Below, in pieces: positions 17,618-25,017 of a stretch of DNA of 64,000 bases (position 1 is its first letter; each line of letters begins with the position of its first letter). The notes under the pieces are model-generated. The model ran no database searches. It was not told the DNA's origin and saw only the letters and a list, made by a program, of their open reading frames with translations. This DNA is from WM-3-3 sp041660045 (GTDB taxonomy: Bacteria; Pseudomonadota; Gammaproteobacteria; Methylococcales; Methylomonadaceae). The DNA is taken from contig JBAZXA010000007.1 of assembly GCA_041660045.1 (NCBI GenBank), positions 149,403-213,402 of the forward strand, in the 5' to 3' direction. The position numbers and the translations under genes are program-made.

Positions 17618-17948
17618 TAAGGTGACTGCATTAAGCAAAGCCGTCGGATGTCCCGGCAAACAATTAATCAGGTTACCTACAAGTTAAAAGCTGCTTGATT
17701 ACGTCATTGAGGGCTTAGCCTTATCGAATGGACGACAAGTTCATTTTTACAAGTTTAAGGCTAATCCCTTGTTTAAACTTAAGCCACACATCGGCAAAAT
17801 GAATAGTCTTAATAGAGTTGAGTTATTAAAGATTAATTTCATGACAGTAATATTGGGGTGTGTTTTATTTAGAACGGTCAGCCTGTCATATAAATTTCAT
17901 TTATAGCCGCTATAATCGTCTGGGGTTAATGGACACAATAAATTTTAG
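17618..17948. other. Intergenic region after cheB with an inverted repeat
   Basis: No gene is seen. An imperfect inverted repeat (GGGCTTAGCCTTA at 17711 / TAAGGCTAATCCC ending at 17769, one mismatch, 30-base loop) could be a terminator arm or protein site. It has only a short T-run after it. Confidence 0.4.
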
Positions 17949-18006
17949 GTTTGCCCGCCCCATGATGGGGTGAAGAGGGCTAAGGCTAGTAAAGCCTTAC
18001 GCAAAC
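17949..18006 (+). ncRNA. Candidate structured leader RNA (three-way junction)
   Basis: Three nested helices close on one another: P1 GTTTGC/GCAAAC (17949-17954 with 18001-18006), P2 CCCC-ATGAT-GGGG, and P3 TAAGGCT-AGTAA-AGCCTTA, with an unpaired purine-rich joiner TGAAGAGGG. It lies 84 bp before the LpxH-like gene on the same strand, as a 5' leader would. It does not match any riboswitch consensus I know (GEMM, TPP, purine, SAM). Covariation in relatives would be needed to call it real. Confidence 0.35.
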
Positions 18007-18090
18007 GCTAATCAAAGTGTCGAGATGGATTGAACAGGTACTAAAAAAGTTTAGATAATAAAATACTTTTCAATAGCGGCATCCAACGAT

Positions 18091-18873
18091 ATGGACAATA
18101 ATTCTTATAAAACGATTTGGATATCTGATTTGCATTTGGGATCGACCCAATGCCAAGCGGATGTCTTATTGGATTTTCTTCGCTATAACGACAGCGAAAA
18201 ACTTTATTTGGTGGGCGATATCATTGATTTTTGGTCGCTTTCCAAGAAGATGTATTGGCCTAGAGAACACAACACCGTTATTCAAAAAATTTTACGCAAA
18301 GCGCGGCATGGCACCCAGGTTTTTTATATACCAGGGAATCATGATGAAAATATCCGGGATTACGATAATTATATTTTTGGCGATATTACGGTTAGGAACT
18401 CTGATGTGCACGTGACCGGTGCAGGCAAAAAATTTCTGATAGTCCATGGCGATGAGTACGATACCATTGCCCGTTACCATCAATGGATAGCCAAGATAGG
18501 CAGTAAAGGTTATGACTGGCTGATTGAAATTAATCGGGGGCTGAAGTTAATTAGGCGTTTTTTGGGTATTCAATCGCAGTTCTCTTTAGCCGCTTTTATT
18601 AAGTTTAAAGTTAAAAATATCGTCCAGTTTATTTCAGATTACGAAGAAAGTATTGTTAGCAGGTTACGCAAAGAAGGCCTGGATGGCGTGATTTGCGGGC
18701 ATATCCATCATGCCGAAATTAAAGATATAGACGGTTTTTTATATGTCAATACCGGTGACTTTGTAGAAAGTTGTACGGCAATCGTAGAACATAACAATGG
18801 TGCCTTAGAGCTGATAAAATGGAACAAGGTTCAATCGGATGCCATTTTTAACCCGCTTGAAGCCAATCCGTGA
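18091..18873 (+). CDS. LpxH-like UDP-2,3-diacylglucosamine diphosphatase family phosphoesterase
   Basis: A 260-residue calcineurin-like phosphoesterase of the COG2908 group. Metal-site motifs are ISDLHLG (residues 11-17), VGDIIDFW, PGNHDE, VHGDEYD and GHIHHAE. Family members hydrolyse UDP-2,3-diacylglucosamine to lipid X in lipid A synthesis, but this longer branch often coexists with a canonical LpxH, and its true substrate is uncertain. The ATG has only a weak ribosome-binding site. The gene lies 58 bp before lplT, consistent with a shared role in envelope lipids. A candidate structured RNA precedes it. Confidence 0.85.
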   Translation: MDNNSYKTIWISDLHLGSTQCQADVLLDFLRYNDSEKLYLVGDIIDFWSLSKKMYWPREHNTVIQKILRKARHGTQVFYIPGNHDENIRDYDNYIFGDITVRNSDVHVTGAGKKFLIVHGDEYDTIARYHQWIAKIGSKGYDWLIEINRGLKLIRRFLGIQSQFSLAAFIKFKVKNIVQFISDYEESIVSRLRKEGLDGVICGHIHHAEIKDIDGFLYVNTGDFVESCTAIVEHNNGALELIKWNKVQSDAIFNPLEANP

Positions 18874-18874
18874 C

Positions 18875-18893
18875 AGATTGCCCATTGCAATCT
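18875..18893 (+). terminator. Small hairpin after the phosphoesterase gene
   Basis: A perfect 7-bp inverted repeat (AGATTGC / GCAATCT, 5-base loop) starts 2 bp after the stop codon. A weak T-run follows 10 bases later, so termination would be partial at best. Confidence 0.3.
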
Positions 18894-18931
18894 AGCCAGT
18901 CTTTTAACCATCACCTTGTTGTTTAGCTCCC

Positions 18932-20161
18932 ATGAATCGTGGTTTTTATATTATTCTTGCCGCTCAGTTTTTTTCCGCGCTCGCTGATAATTCATTGCTT
19001 TTTGCGGCTATTGAGCTGCTTAAATCCCAATCTGCACCATCTTGGCAAATTCCAGTGTTGCAACAATTTTTTGTACTGTCTTTTATTATACTGGCACCTT
19101 TTGTAGGCGCTTTTTCTGATACTTTGCCTAAAGGCAAGGTTATGCTTATTAGCAATAGTATTAAAACAGTCGGTTGTTTGGCACTATTTGCTGGCGTGCA
19201 CCCATTACTTTCTTATGGTTTTGTCGGGATGGGGGCTGCGTTATATTCACCGGCTAAGTATGGTATTTTGACGGAATATTTGCCGTCCAATAAATTGGTT
19301 TGGGGCAATGGTTGGATGGAAGGCTTGACGGTGGCAGCTATCATTTTAGGGGCTGTTATAGGTGGCTTTCTCATAGGTCAGCGCATTGACGATTTTGTGG
19401 TGACAGAGTTTAGCCATTTACCCTTTAATTTTGGTATTGATACGGCACCAGAATTTGCCATTCTTATCATCTTAGGTTTCTATTTGATTGCGGCAGTTTT
19501 TAATTTATTTATGCCTAAGCTTGCTATTGAGCATGCGATGACGAAAAAAAGCATCATTTTTTTATGGAAGGATTTTTGGCGTTGCTTCGTGCTCTTGTGG
19601 AAAGACCCTTTAGGTCAAGTGTCATTGTCCGTTACCTCGTTATTTTGGGGTGTTGGTACAACCTTGCGCTTTATTGTATTAACCTGGGCGGCTTCTGCCT
19701 TAAAGCTGGATCTGGAACAAGCCACCCAATTGACCGCGGTTGTCGCAGTCGGGCTTGCTATAGGCGCATTTATTGCGGCTAAAGTTGTTCCGTTGGAACA
19801 CGCTGTTAAAGTGTTGCCTTTGGGCATAGTCATGGGCTTGGTGGTGTTGGCTATGGCATGGGTTAGCGACTGGCGATTAGCGATTGTTATGTTAATTTTT
19901 GTGGGATCATTGGCAGGTAGTTTTTTAATTCCTATGAATGCGTTATTGCAATATCGCGGGCATTTATTAATGGGTTCTGGACACTCCATCGCGCTACAAA
20001 ATTTTAATGAAAATATCAGTATCCTTTTAGTGCTCGGTGCCTACGCTGGTATGGTGCGTGCAGATTTTTCAGCGGAAACGATTGTCATTGTTTTTGGTTT
20101 GTTTATTGCGTTGACCATGGCCTGGTTAAATAAAAAACATGGCCATGATCAAGATAGCTAA
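18932..20161 (+). CDS. lplT: Lysophospholipid transporter LplT (MFS)
   Basis: LplT flips lysophospholipids from the outer to the inner leaflet of the inner membrane for re-acylation. The 409-residue protein has about 12 hydrophobic helices. It carries the family's N-terminal pattern AAQFFSALADNSLLFAAIELL, the AALYSPAKYGILTEYLP loop and the GNGWMEG segment, all close to E. coli LplT. In enterobacteria lplT is linked to the acyltransferase gene aas; here no aas is adjacent, and the neighbour is the LpxH-like phosphoesterase. Confidence 0.93.
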   Translation: MNRGFYIILAAQFFSALADNSLLFAAIELLKSQSAPSWQIPVLQQFFVLSFIILAPFVGAFSDTLPKGKVMLISNSIKTVGCLALFAGVHPLLSYGFVGMGAALYSPAKYGILTEYLPSNKLVWGNGWMEGLTVAAIILGAVIGGFLIGQRIDDFVVTEFSHLPFNFGIDTAPEFAILIILGFYLIAAVFNLFMPKLAIEHAMTKKSIIFLWKDFWRCFVLLWKDPLGQVSLSVTSLFWGVGTTLRFIVLTWAASALKLDLEQATQLTAVVAVGLAIGAFIAAKVVPLEHAVKVLPLGIVMGLVVLAMAWVSDWRLAIVMLIFVGSLAGSFLIPMNALLQYRGHLLMGSGHSIALQNFNENISILLVLGAYAGMVRADFSAETIVIVFGLFIALTMAWLNKKHGHDQDS

Positions 20162-20172
20162 TGGCCTGAAAA

Positions 20173-20244
20173 GTGTTTTGCGGTTAAAGCAGTGGGTGCT
20201 AAATATTGTCGCAAGGTGTTTAGTTGTAAAGCAGTGAAATATTG
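20173..20244 (+). repeat. Imperfect tandem repeat upstream of the TetR gene
   Basis: Two copies about 43 bp apart share GTGTTT, TAAAGCAGTG and AAATATTG in the same order. The second lacks about six bases. The pair sits just before the TetR operator and may be part of its promoter region. Confidence 0.6.
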
Positions 20245-20253
20245 CTGGACATT

Positions 20254-20271
20254 CTACCAGTAGGTAGGTAG
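20254..20271 (+). promoter_or_regulatory. Putative TetR operator upstream of the regulator gene
   Basis: CTACC-N8-GGTAG, 10 bp before the TetR start codon. The same arrangement recurs before the cupin gene (20873-20890), so the regulator probably controls both itself and the cupin. Confidence 0.55.
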
Positions 20272-20281
20272 TATAGGCAGC

Positions 20282-20848
20282 ATGGATATGAAACAACGAA
20301 TTTTAGCCAGTGCACAGCGTTTAGTGCAGCAGCGCGGTTTCAATGGCTTTAGCTACGCCGACATTGCTAAAGAAATTGGTATCCGCAAAGCTAGCCTGCA
20401 TTATTACTTCCCGGGCAAGTCAGATTTGGGGCTTGCTTTGATAGAAACTTATTCGTTAATGCTAGAGCAAGAATTTAGCCGCATTAATGCAAAAGGCATA
20501 ACGGCAGAGGCAAAATTATCGGCCTATATTGACATCTATCGGCAAGCCTTAGCGGCTGATTGCATGTGCTTAGGGGGTATGTTAGCGTCAGAATCGTCAA
20601 CGTTGGAGATGGCTTTATTGCCCGGTTTAAGGCGTTTTTTTCAGCGTAACGTCGAGTGGTTAACTTTAGTGCTTAACGAAGGAGAGGTACAAGGCTTATT
20701 TTTTTTGCTGGGTACGGCTACAGATCATGCCCGTATTCTAGTCTCCGCGTTACAAGGCACCTTAATGATTGCAAGGCTTCAAGGGGAGTCTCAGGTATTT
20801 GAGCAAACAGCGGCATTATTGCAGTCTAGTTTAATGAGGAAAGGCTAA
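20282..20848 (+). CDS. TetR family transcriptional regulator
   Basis: A 188-residue one-component regulator. The N-terminal helix-turn-helix reads ILASAQRLVQQRGFNGFSYADIAKEIGIRKASLHYYFPGKSDL (residues 7-49, shown here in family order), which is the canonical TetR DNA-binding domain. The C-terminal half is an all-helical ligand-binding and dimerisation domain of unknown specificity. ATG 20288 is an alternative start. A CTACC-N8-GGTAG operator overlaps its promoter and a matching site precedes the cupin gene 52 bp downstream, indicating autoregulation and control of the cupin. Confidence 0.92.
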   Translation: MDMKQRILASAQRLVQQRGFNGFSYADIAKEIGIRKASLHYYFPGKSDLGLALIETYSLMLEQEFSRINAKGITAEAKLSAYIDIYRQALAADCMCLGGMLASESSTLEMALLPGLRRFFQRNVEWLTLVLNEGEVQGLFFLLGTATDHARILVSALQGTLMIARLQGESQVFEQTAALLQSSLMRKG

Positions 20849-20865
20849 CCTCTTTTTTTTAGCCT
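20842..20865 (+). terminator. Possible terminator between tetR and cupin gene
   Basis: AGGCTAA / TTAGCCT stem overlapping the tetR stop codon. The T-run lies inside the loop rather than after the stem, so this may only attenuate read-through. Confidence 0.3.
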
Positions 20866-20872
20866 AAAAAAT

Positions 20873-20890
20873 CTACCTATTAATAGGTAA
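20873..20890 (+). promoter_or_regulatory. Putative TetR operator upstream of the cupin gene
   Basis: TACCTATTAATAGGTA is a perfect 16-bp palindrome within CTACC-N8-GGTAA, 10 bp before the cupin start codon. The half-sites match those before the tetR gene. Confidence 0.6.
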
Positions 20891-20899
20891 GGATAAGCA

Positions 20900-21352
20900 A
20901 TGTTAACGAGTGCAACAAAAAATGGCGAGCATTACACGGCATATGAAAGCGGGGCGCGAACACATTGGCCCGACCATTCCTTAGTGATCCCTGGTTTAGG
21001 TGAAATTCGTGGTAAGCATTTTTTAAAAGACATATTAGGTTTTACGGGTTGTGAAATTTCTGTGAATGCCTTGCCAGCAGGTGGAAGTATGCCGTATTAC
21101 CATCGTCATCACGATAATGAAGAGGTTTATATCTTTATTCAAGGCAGCGGCCAAATGCAGGTCGATAATGAGGTGATTGATGTGCAAGAGGGTACAATTG
21201 TCCGTATCGCGCCAGCAGGTGAGCGGACTTGGCGTAATAATTCAGCGGGCACGTTAGTGTTTATTATCGTGCAGATGAAAGAAAATTCGTTACGCCAGTA
21301 TGGTGTGGGGGATGCTACAGTTCCAGAAAAAGCTGTTGCTTGGCCCGCTTAG
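20900..21352 (+). CDS. Cupin-domain protein
   Basis: A 150-residue single cupin. The first cupin motif, YYHRHHDNEEVYIFIQG, supplies likely metal ligands H68, H70 or H71 and E74 or E75. The second (EGTIVRIAPAGERTWRN) lacks the usual final His, having Arg-Thr instead. Its catalytic ability is therefore uncertain and it may bind ligand only. The start has a GTAAGGAT site. It is likely repressed by the adjacent TetR protein through the palindrome upstream. Substrate unknown. Confidence 0.85.
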   Translation: MLTSATKNGEHYTAYESGARTHWPDHSLVIPGLGEIRGKHFLKDILGFTGCEISVNALPAGGSMPYYHRHHDNEEVYIFIQGSGQMQVDNEVIDVQEGTIVRIAPAGERTWRNNSAGTLVFIIVQMKENSLRQYGVGDATVPEKAVAWPA

Positions 21353-21375
21353 CCGGTTTTTTAATGCCTGCCCTG

Positions 21376-22380
21376 TTAGGCTAATTCATTAATTGGCCAG
21401 CGTGGACGGGCAAAAATAGTAAGATTTTCTTGTTGTCCTTGTAGCAAGCGTTGGCAGCCGGCATAGGCAATCATGGCGCCGTTATCAGTACAAAACTCGG
21501 GCCTAGGAAAATAAACTTGGCTATTTTCTAGCTGCGCCATACCGGTAAGGCTAGCCCTGATTTTTTTATTGGCACTAACGCCACCAGCAACCACTAACTG
21601 CTTGATGCCGGTTTGCTGCAAGGCCCGTTTACACTTTATAGCCAAGGTATCGGCGACAGCATCTTCAAAAGCCAGAGCAATGTCAGCTTGGTCCTGATGG
21701 GTTTTTTGTGTGCTATTCAGTGCTGTCATTGTGTGGGTTTTAAGTCCGCTAAAACTAAAATCCAAGCCAGGTCGGTCGGTCATAGGCCTAGGAAATTGGA
21801 AGCGAATGTTCCCGTGCTCAGCCAGGGCCGAAAGTTTTGCCCCGCCAGGATAACCTAAGTTTAGCATTTTAGCGGTTTTATCAAAGGCCTCGCCTGCGGC
21901 ATCATCGAGTGATTCACCGAGCAGTTTATATTTGCCGATCCCGGTCACATGTACCAATAGGGTATGTCCCCCAGAAATCAATAAGGCTATAAAAGGGAAG
22001 CAAGGCGGGTTAGGTTCGAGCATGGGTGCGAGTAGGTGGCCTTCCATGTGGTGGATGGCAATGGCCGGGATTTGCCAGCTCCAGGCCAGGCTGCGGGCGG
22101 TGGCCGCGCCAACTAATAAGGCACCCATAAGGCCAGGGCCGGCAGTGTAGGCAATGCCATTAATATGGTGCGGGGAAAGCGGGCTTTCTTGCAAGCATTG
22201 CCGGATGAGCGGGACGAGTTTGCGGATGTGGTCTCTTGATGCTAATTCAGGTACTACCCCGCCATAGTCATTGTGCATGTCAATTTGGCTATATAATACG
22301 TGGTGAATCAAGCCTTTTTGCGCATGATATATAGCCACCCCGGTTTCATCACAGGATGTTTCTATGCCTAAAACGTACAT
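21376..22380 (-). CDS. tsaD: tRNA N6-adenosine threonylcarbamoyltransferase TsaD
   Basis: TsaD, working with TsaB and TsaE, transfers threonylcarbamoyl to A37 of ANN-reading tRNAs. The 334-residue protein starts MYVLGIETSCDETG. It carries the metal-binding motif HMEGH (H111, H115), the ISGGHT nucleotide-binding block and VAGGVSANK in the second half. It is divergent from rpsU, the common gammaproteobacterial arrangement (formerly gcp/ygjD). Confidence 0.97.
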   Translation of the reverse strand: MYVLGIETSCDETGVAIYHAQKGLIHHVLYSQIDMHNDYGGVVPELASRDHIRKLVPLIRQCLQESPLSPHHINGIAYTAGPGLMGALLVGAATARSLAWSWQIPAIAIHHMEGHLLAPMLEPNPPCFPFIALLISGGHTLLVHVTGIGKYKLLGESLDDAAGEAFDKTAKMLNLGYPGGAKLSALAEHGNIRFQFPRPMTDRPGLDFSFSGLKTHTMTALNSTQKTHQDQADIALAFEDAVADTLAIKCKRALQQTGIKQLVVAGGVSANKKIRASLTGMAQLENSQVYFPRPEFCTDNGAMIAYAGCQRLLQGQQENLTIFARPRWPINELA

Positions 22381-22386
22381 TGCTTT

Positions 22387-22415
22387 TTGAAAATTAAGAA
22401 AAACAAGGGTATAAT
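22387..22415 (+). promoter_or_regulatory. Sigma-70 promoter of rpsU-yqeY-dnaG-rpoD
   Basis: TTGAAA (22387-22392), a 17-base spacer and a perfect TATAAT (22410-22415), about 70 bp before rpsU on the + strand. This fits the main promoter of the macromolecular synthesis operon. Confidence 0.75.
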
Positions 22416-22485
22416 TTATGGTTCTTTTTAGGGTATGCTTGCTCGAAACTCATTTTTAGATATTAACATATTTGGATCATAAATA

Positions 22486-22719
22486 ATGCCGTCAGTTAAA
22501 GTTAAAGAAAACGAACCTTTTGATATTGCCATCCGCCGTTTTAAACGTGCTTGTGAAAAAGCTGGCGTGTTGGCAGAAGTGCGCCGCCGTGAGTTTTATG
22601 AAAAACCAACTGCTGAGCGTAAGCGCAAAGGTGCTGCGGCTGTTAAAAGGCATTTAAAGCAACTGGCGCGTGAGCGCTATGCGTTAAAAAATCTACGTCG
22701 TGGACGTCCTCAGCAATAA
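22486..22719 (+). CDS. rpsU: 30S ribosomal protein S21
   Basis: A 77-residue basic protein (MPSVKVKENEPFDIAIRRFK), slightly longer than the 71-residue E. coli S21. S21 sits at the 30S platform and aids initiation. It is the first gene of the macromolecular synthesis operon, behind a consensus promoter, with yqeY 23 bp downstream. Confidence 0.97.
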   Translation: MPSVKVKENEPFDIAIRRFKRACEKAGVLAEVRRREFYEKPTAERKRKGAAAVKRHLKQLARERYALKNLRRGRPQQ

Positions 22720-22742
22720 GCCATCTTTCATTAAGGAACGTT

Positions 22743-23192
22743 ATGGACTTGTTATTAGGCCGTATCAAGGAAGATATGAAAACCTCGATGAAAGCGGGTG
22801 AAAAATCGAGGTTGGCAGTGATTCGGTTGATTTTGGCTGCGGTTAAGCAGGTTGAGGTTGATGAGCGTATACAGCTAGATGATGCGCGTGTCATTGTGGT
22901 TTTGGACAAAATGTTAAAACAGCGCCGCGAATCGATTAGGCAGTTTGCAGATGCAGGCCGTGATGATTTGGTTAACATCGAGCAGGCTGAAATTGAAGTC
23001 ATTCAGGATTTTATGCCACAGCCTTTGTCAGAAACTGAAGTTGATGCACTGGTGGCGGCGGCGGTTAAAGAAACTGCTGCCGAATCGGCTAAGGACATGG
23101 GTAAAGTGATGGCCTTGTTAAAAACACAGATGCAAGGGCGTGCCGATATGTCTGTGGTTAGCGCAAAAATTAAGGCTGTGTTAAGCGGGTAG
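22743..23192 (+). CDS. yqeY: GatB/YqeY domain protein
   Basis: A 149-residue helical protein similar to the C-terminal tail domain of GatB (start LLGRIKEDMKTSMKAGEKSR, end MGKVMALLKTQMQGRADMS). That domain contacts tRNA in the amidotransferase, but the stand-alone protein's function is not established. It lies between rpsU and dnaG, a position common in many proteobacteria although E. coli lacks it there. Confidence 0.93.
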   Translation: MDLLLGRIKEDMKTSMKAGEKSRLAVIRLILAAVKQVEVDERIQLDDARVIVVLDKMLKQRRESIRQFADAGRDDLVNIEQAEIEVIQDFMPQPLSETEVDALVAAAVKETAAESAKDMGKVMALLKTQMQGRADMSVVSAKIKAVLSG

Positions 23193-23222
23193 CCGGTATA
23201 GGTTTCCCTGCTCTGCTAGGCT

Positions 23223-24941
23223 ATGTCCGGTAGGATACCCCGCGAGTTTATCAGCGAGCTTTTGGTACGGGTTGATATTGTTGATCTAATCGACTCGTAT
23301 GTGCCATTAAAGAAAACGGGAAGCAATTTTGTTGCCCGTTGCCCTTTCCATACAGAGAAAAGCCCCAGTTTCTCAGTCAGTCAGAAAAAACAATTTTTCC
23401 ATTGCTTTGGTTGCGGCACTAGCGGCAACGCCATCACTTTTTTAATGGCATACAGCCATCTCGATTTTGTTGAAGCTGTTGAGTCCCTGGCCGACTTTGT
23501 GGGTATTGATGTGCCTAGGGAGGCGGCATCAGGATTGCCAAAGCAAGCTAAGCCTGATGTCACGCAACTGGCTTTGGTGATGGCAAATGTCGCGGCTTTT
23601 TACGAGGAGCAATTGCGCAGTAACCCCGAGGGTAAAAAAGCAGCGGCCTATTTAAAAGCACGTGGTGTCAGTAAGGCGGTAGCTAATGATTTTATGCTGG
23701 GCTATGCACCTAGCCAATGGCAAAATTTATTGACGGAATTTGATAGTGACTTATTGGTGCAAGCTGGTGTTTTAGGGTGCAATGACAGCGGTGATTTGTA
23801 CCCACGGTTTAGGTCCCGAGTTATGTTCCCAATCAGGGATCGGCGGGCAAGGGTGTTAGGTTTTGGTGGTCGGATACTCGACGATACCTTACCAAAATAC
23901 TTGAATTCGCCAGAAACGCCACTATTTTATAAGGGGCGGGAAGTTTATGGTTTGTATGAGGCTTTAGAAAAGAATGCCAAGCCGTCACGGTTGTTAGTGG
24001 TGGAGGGGTACATGGATGTGATTGCGCTGGCGCAGTTTGGCATCGATTATGCTGTTGCAGCTTTAGGGACGGCGGCAACATCCGCGCATTTCGAGCGTGT
24101 GTTTAGGTTTTCTTCTGAATTGGTTTTATGTTTTGATGGTGACAATGCCGGGAGGCAAGCTGTTTGGCGGGCTATGGAATCGGCGATGCCAAGTTTAAGG
24201 GATGGCCGGCAGATACGTATTATGTTGCTTCCGCAAGGGCAGGATCCAGATTCATTGGTGCGGGATGAGGGTGTTGACGGGTTTGCCCAGCGCATTTCAG
24301 AAGCGCAGACCTTGTCCGACTATTTTTTTGGGCAGGTAAAAAGTGGTTTAAATTTAACGGAGTTGGAGGCTTGTGCGCAACTGGTCAACAAAGCTAAGCC
24401 TTACTTAGAGAAGTTGCCTGAAGGTATATTTCGGGACATGATGTTCAAAAAGCTTAGGCAGTTGGCGAAAACCGACGAGCTGGAAAATTTACAAAGACCG
24501 AGGAAGCCGCCGTTTAGGCCAAATCGACGCATTAACCCAGAAAAAAATCCGCTAACGCCATTGCGGGCGGTCATTGCGCTGTTATTGCAGAACCCTGAGT
24601 TGGTGCTAGAGCTTGAGCAACAAAATATAGGCTGGGAATTGTTGAGTTTTGTCGGTAAAGATGTGCTGATGGACGTGGTGGGCGTGATTCAAACGCAAAA
24701 GCCGCCAAACTCAGCGGCATTGGTGGAGCTTTTTCGTGGCACGGAGCAAGAAGCTATGATAAATAAGCTGGCAGGTATTGATTTGCCTATCCCTGAGGTC
24801 GGCTTAAAAATGGAGTTTTTAGGCTATTTGAATTTATTGGCGGAGCAAGAAAAGCGGGCTACCCTAGATGGATTATTGGCAAGAGGTAAAAGTTTAAACG
24901 AAGATGAAAAAGAAATGCTCAGGAAGATATTACAGAAATAA
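23223..24941 (+). CDS. dnaG: DNA primase
   Basis: DnaG synthesises RNA primers at the replication fork and is recruited by DnaB helicase. The 572-residue protein has the CHC2 zinc finger (C40, H43, C61, C64), then the catalytic core with the TOPRIM motif VEGYMDVIAL and the metal-binding FDGDNAGR. A C-terminal helical domain for DnaB binding follows. It has an AGG-type site before ATG 23223 and is cotranscribed from rpsU. Confidence 0.97.
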   Translation: MSGRIPREFISELLVRVDIVDLIDSYVPLKKTGSNFVARCPFHTEKSPSFSVSQKKQFFHCFGCGTSGNAITFLMAYSHLDFVEAVESLADFVGIDVPREAASGLPKQAKPDVTQLALVMANVAAFYEEQLRSNPEGKKAAAYLKARGVSKAVANDFMLGYAPSQWQNLLTEFDSDLLVQAGVLGCNDSGDLYPRFRSRVMFPIRDRRARVLGFGGRILDDTLPKYLNSPETPLFYKGREVYGLYEALEKNAKPSRLLVVEGYMDVIALAQFGIDYAVAALGTAATSAHFERVFRFSSELVLCFDGDNAGRQAVWRAMESAMPSLRDGRQIRIMLLPQGQDPDSLVRDEGVDGFAQRISEAQTLSDYFFGQVKSGLNLTELEACAQLVNKAKPYLEKLPEGIFRDMMFKKLRQLAKTDELENLQRPRKPPFRPNRRINPEKNPLTPLRAVIALLLQNPELVLELEQQNIGWELLSFVGKDVLMDVVGVIQTQKPPNSAALVELFRGTEQEAMINKLAGIDLPIPEVGLKMEFLGYLNLLAEQEKRATLDGLLARGKSLNEDEKEMLRKILQK

Positions 24942-24942
24942 A

Positions 24943-24971
24943 TAGAAAAGAATAAAAAAACAAACTATAAT
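24943..24971 (+). promoter_or_regulatory. Possible internal promoter before rpoD
   Basis: TAGAAA (24943-24948), 17-base spacer, TATAAT (24966-24971) in the dnaG-rpoD gap. An internal promoter for rpoD is known in the E. coli operon, but the -35 match here is only 4 of 6. Confidence 0.4.
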
Positions 24972-25017
24972 TTCATGTTCAGCAGTGTCGTGCTGATAGC
25001 GTATTTGGTGAGAAAAT

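Noticed and set aside
17949..18006. Cyclic-di-GMP (GEMM) riboswitch
   Set aside because: The conserved GEMM segments and tetraloop receptor are absent. Only the presence of stems is shared.
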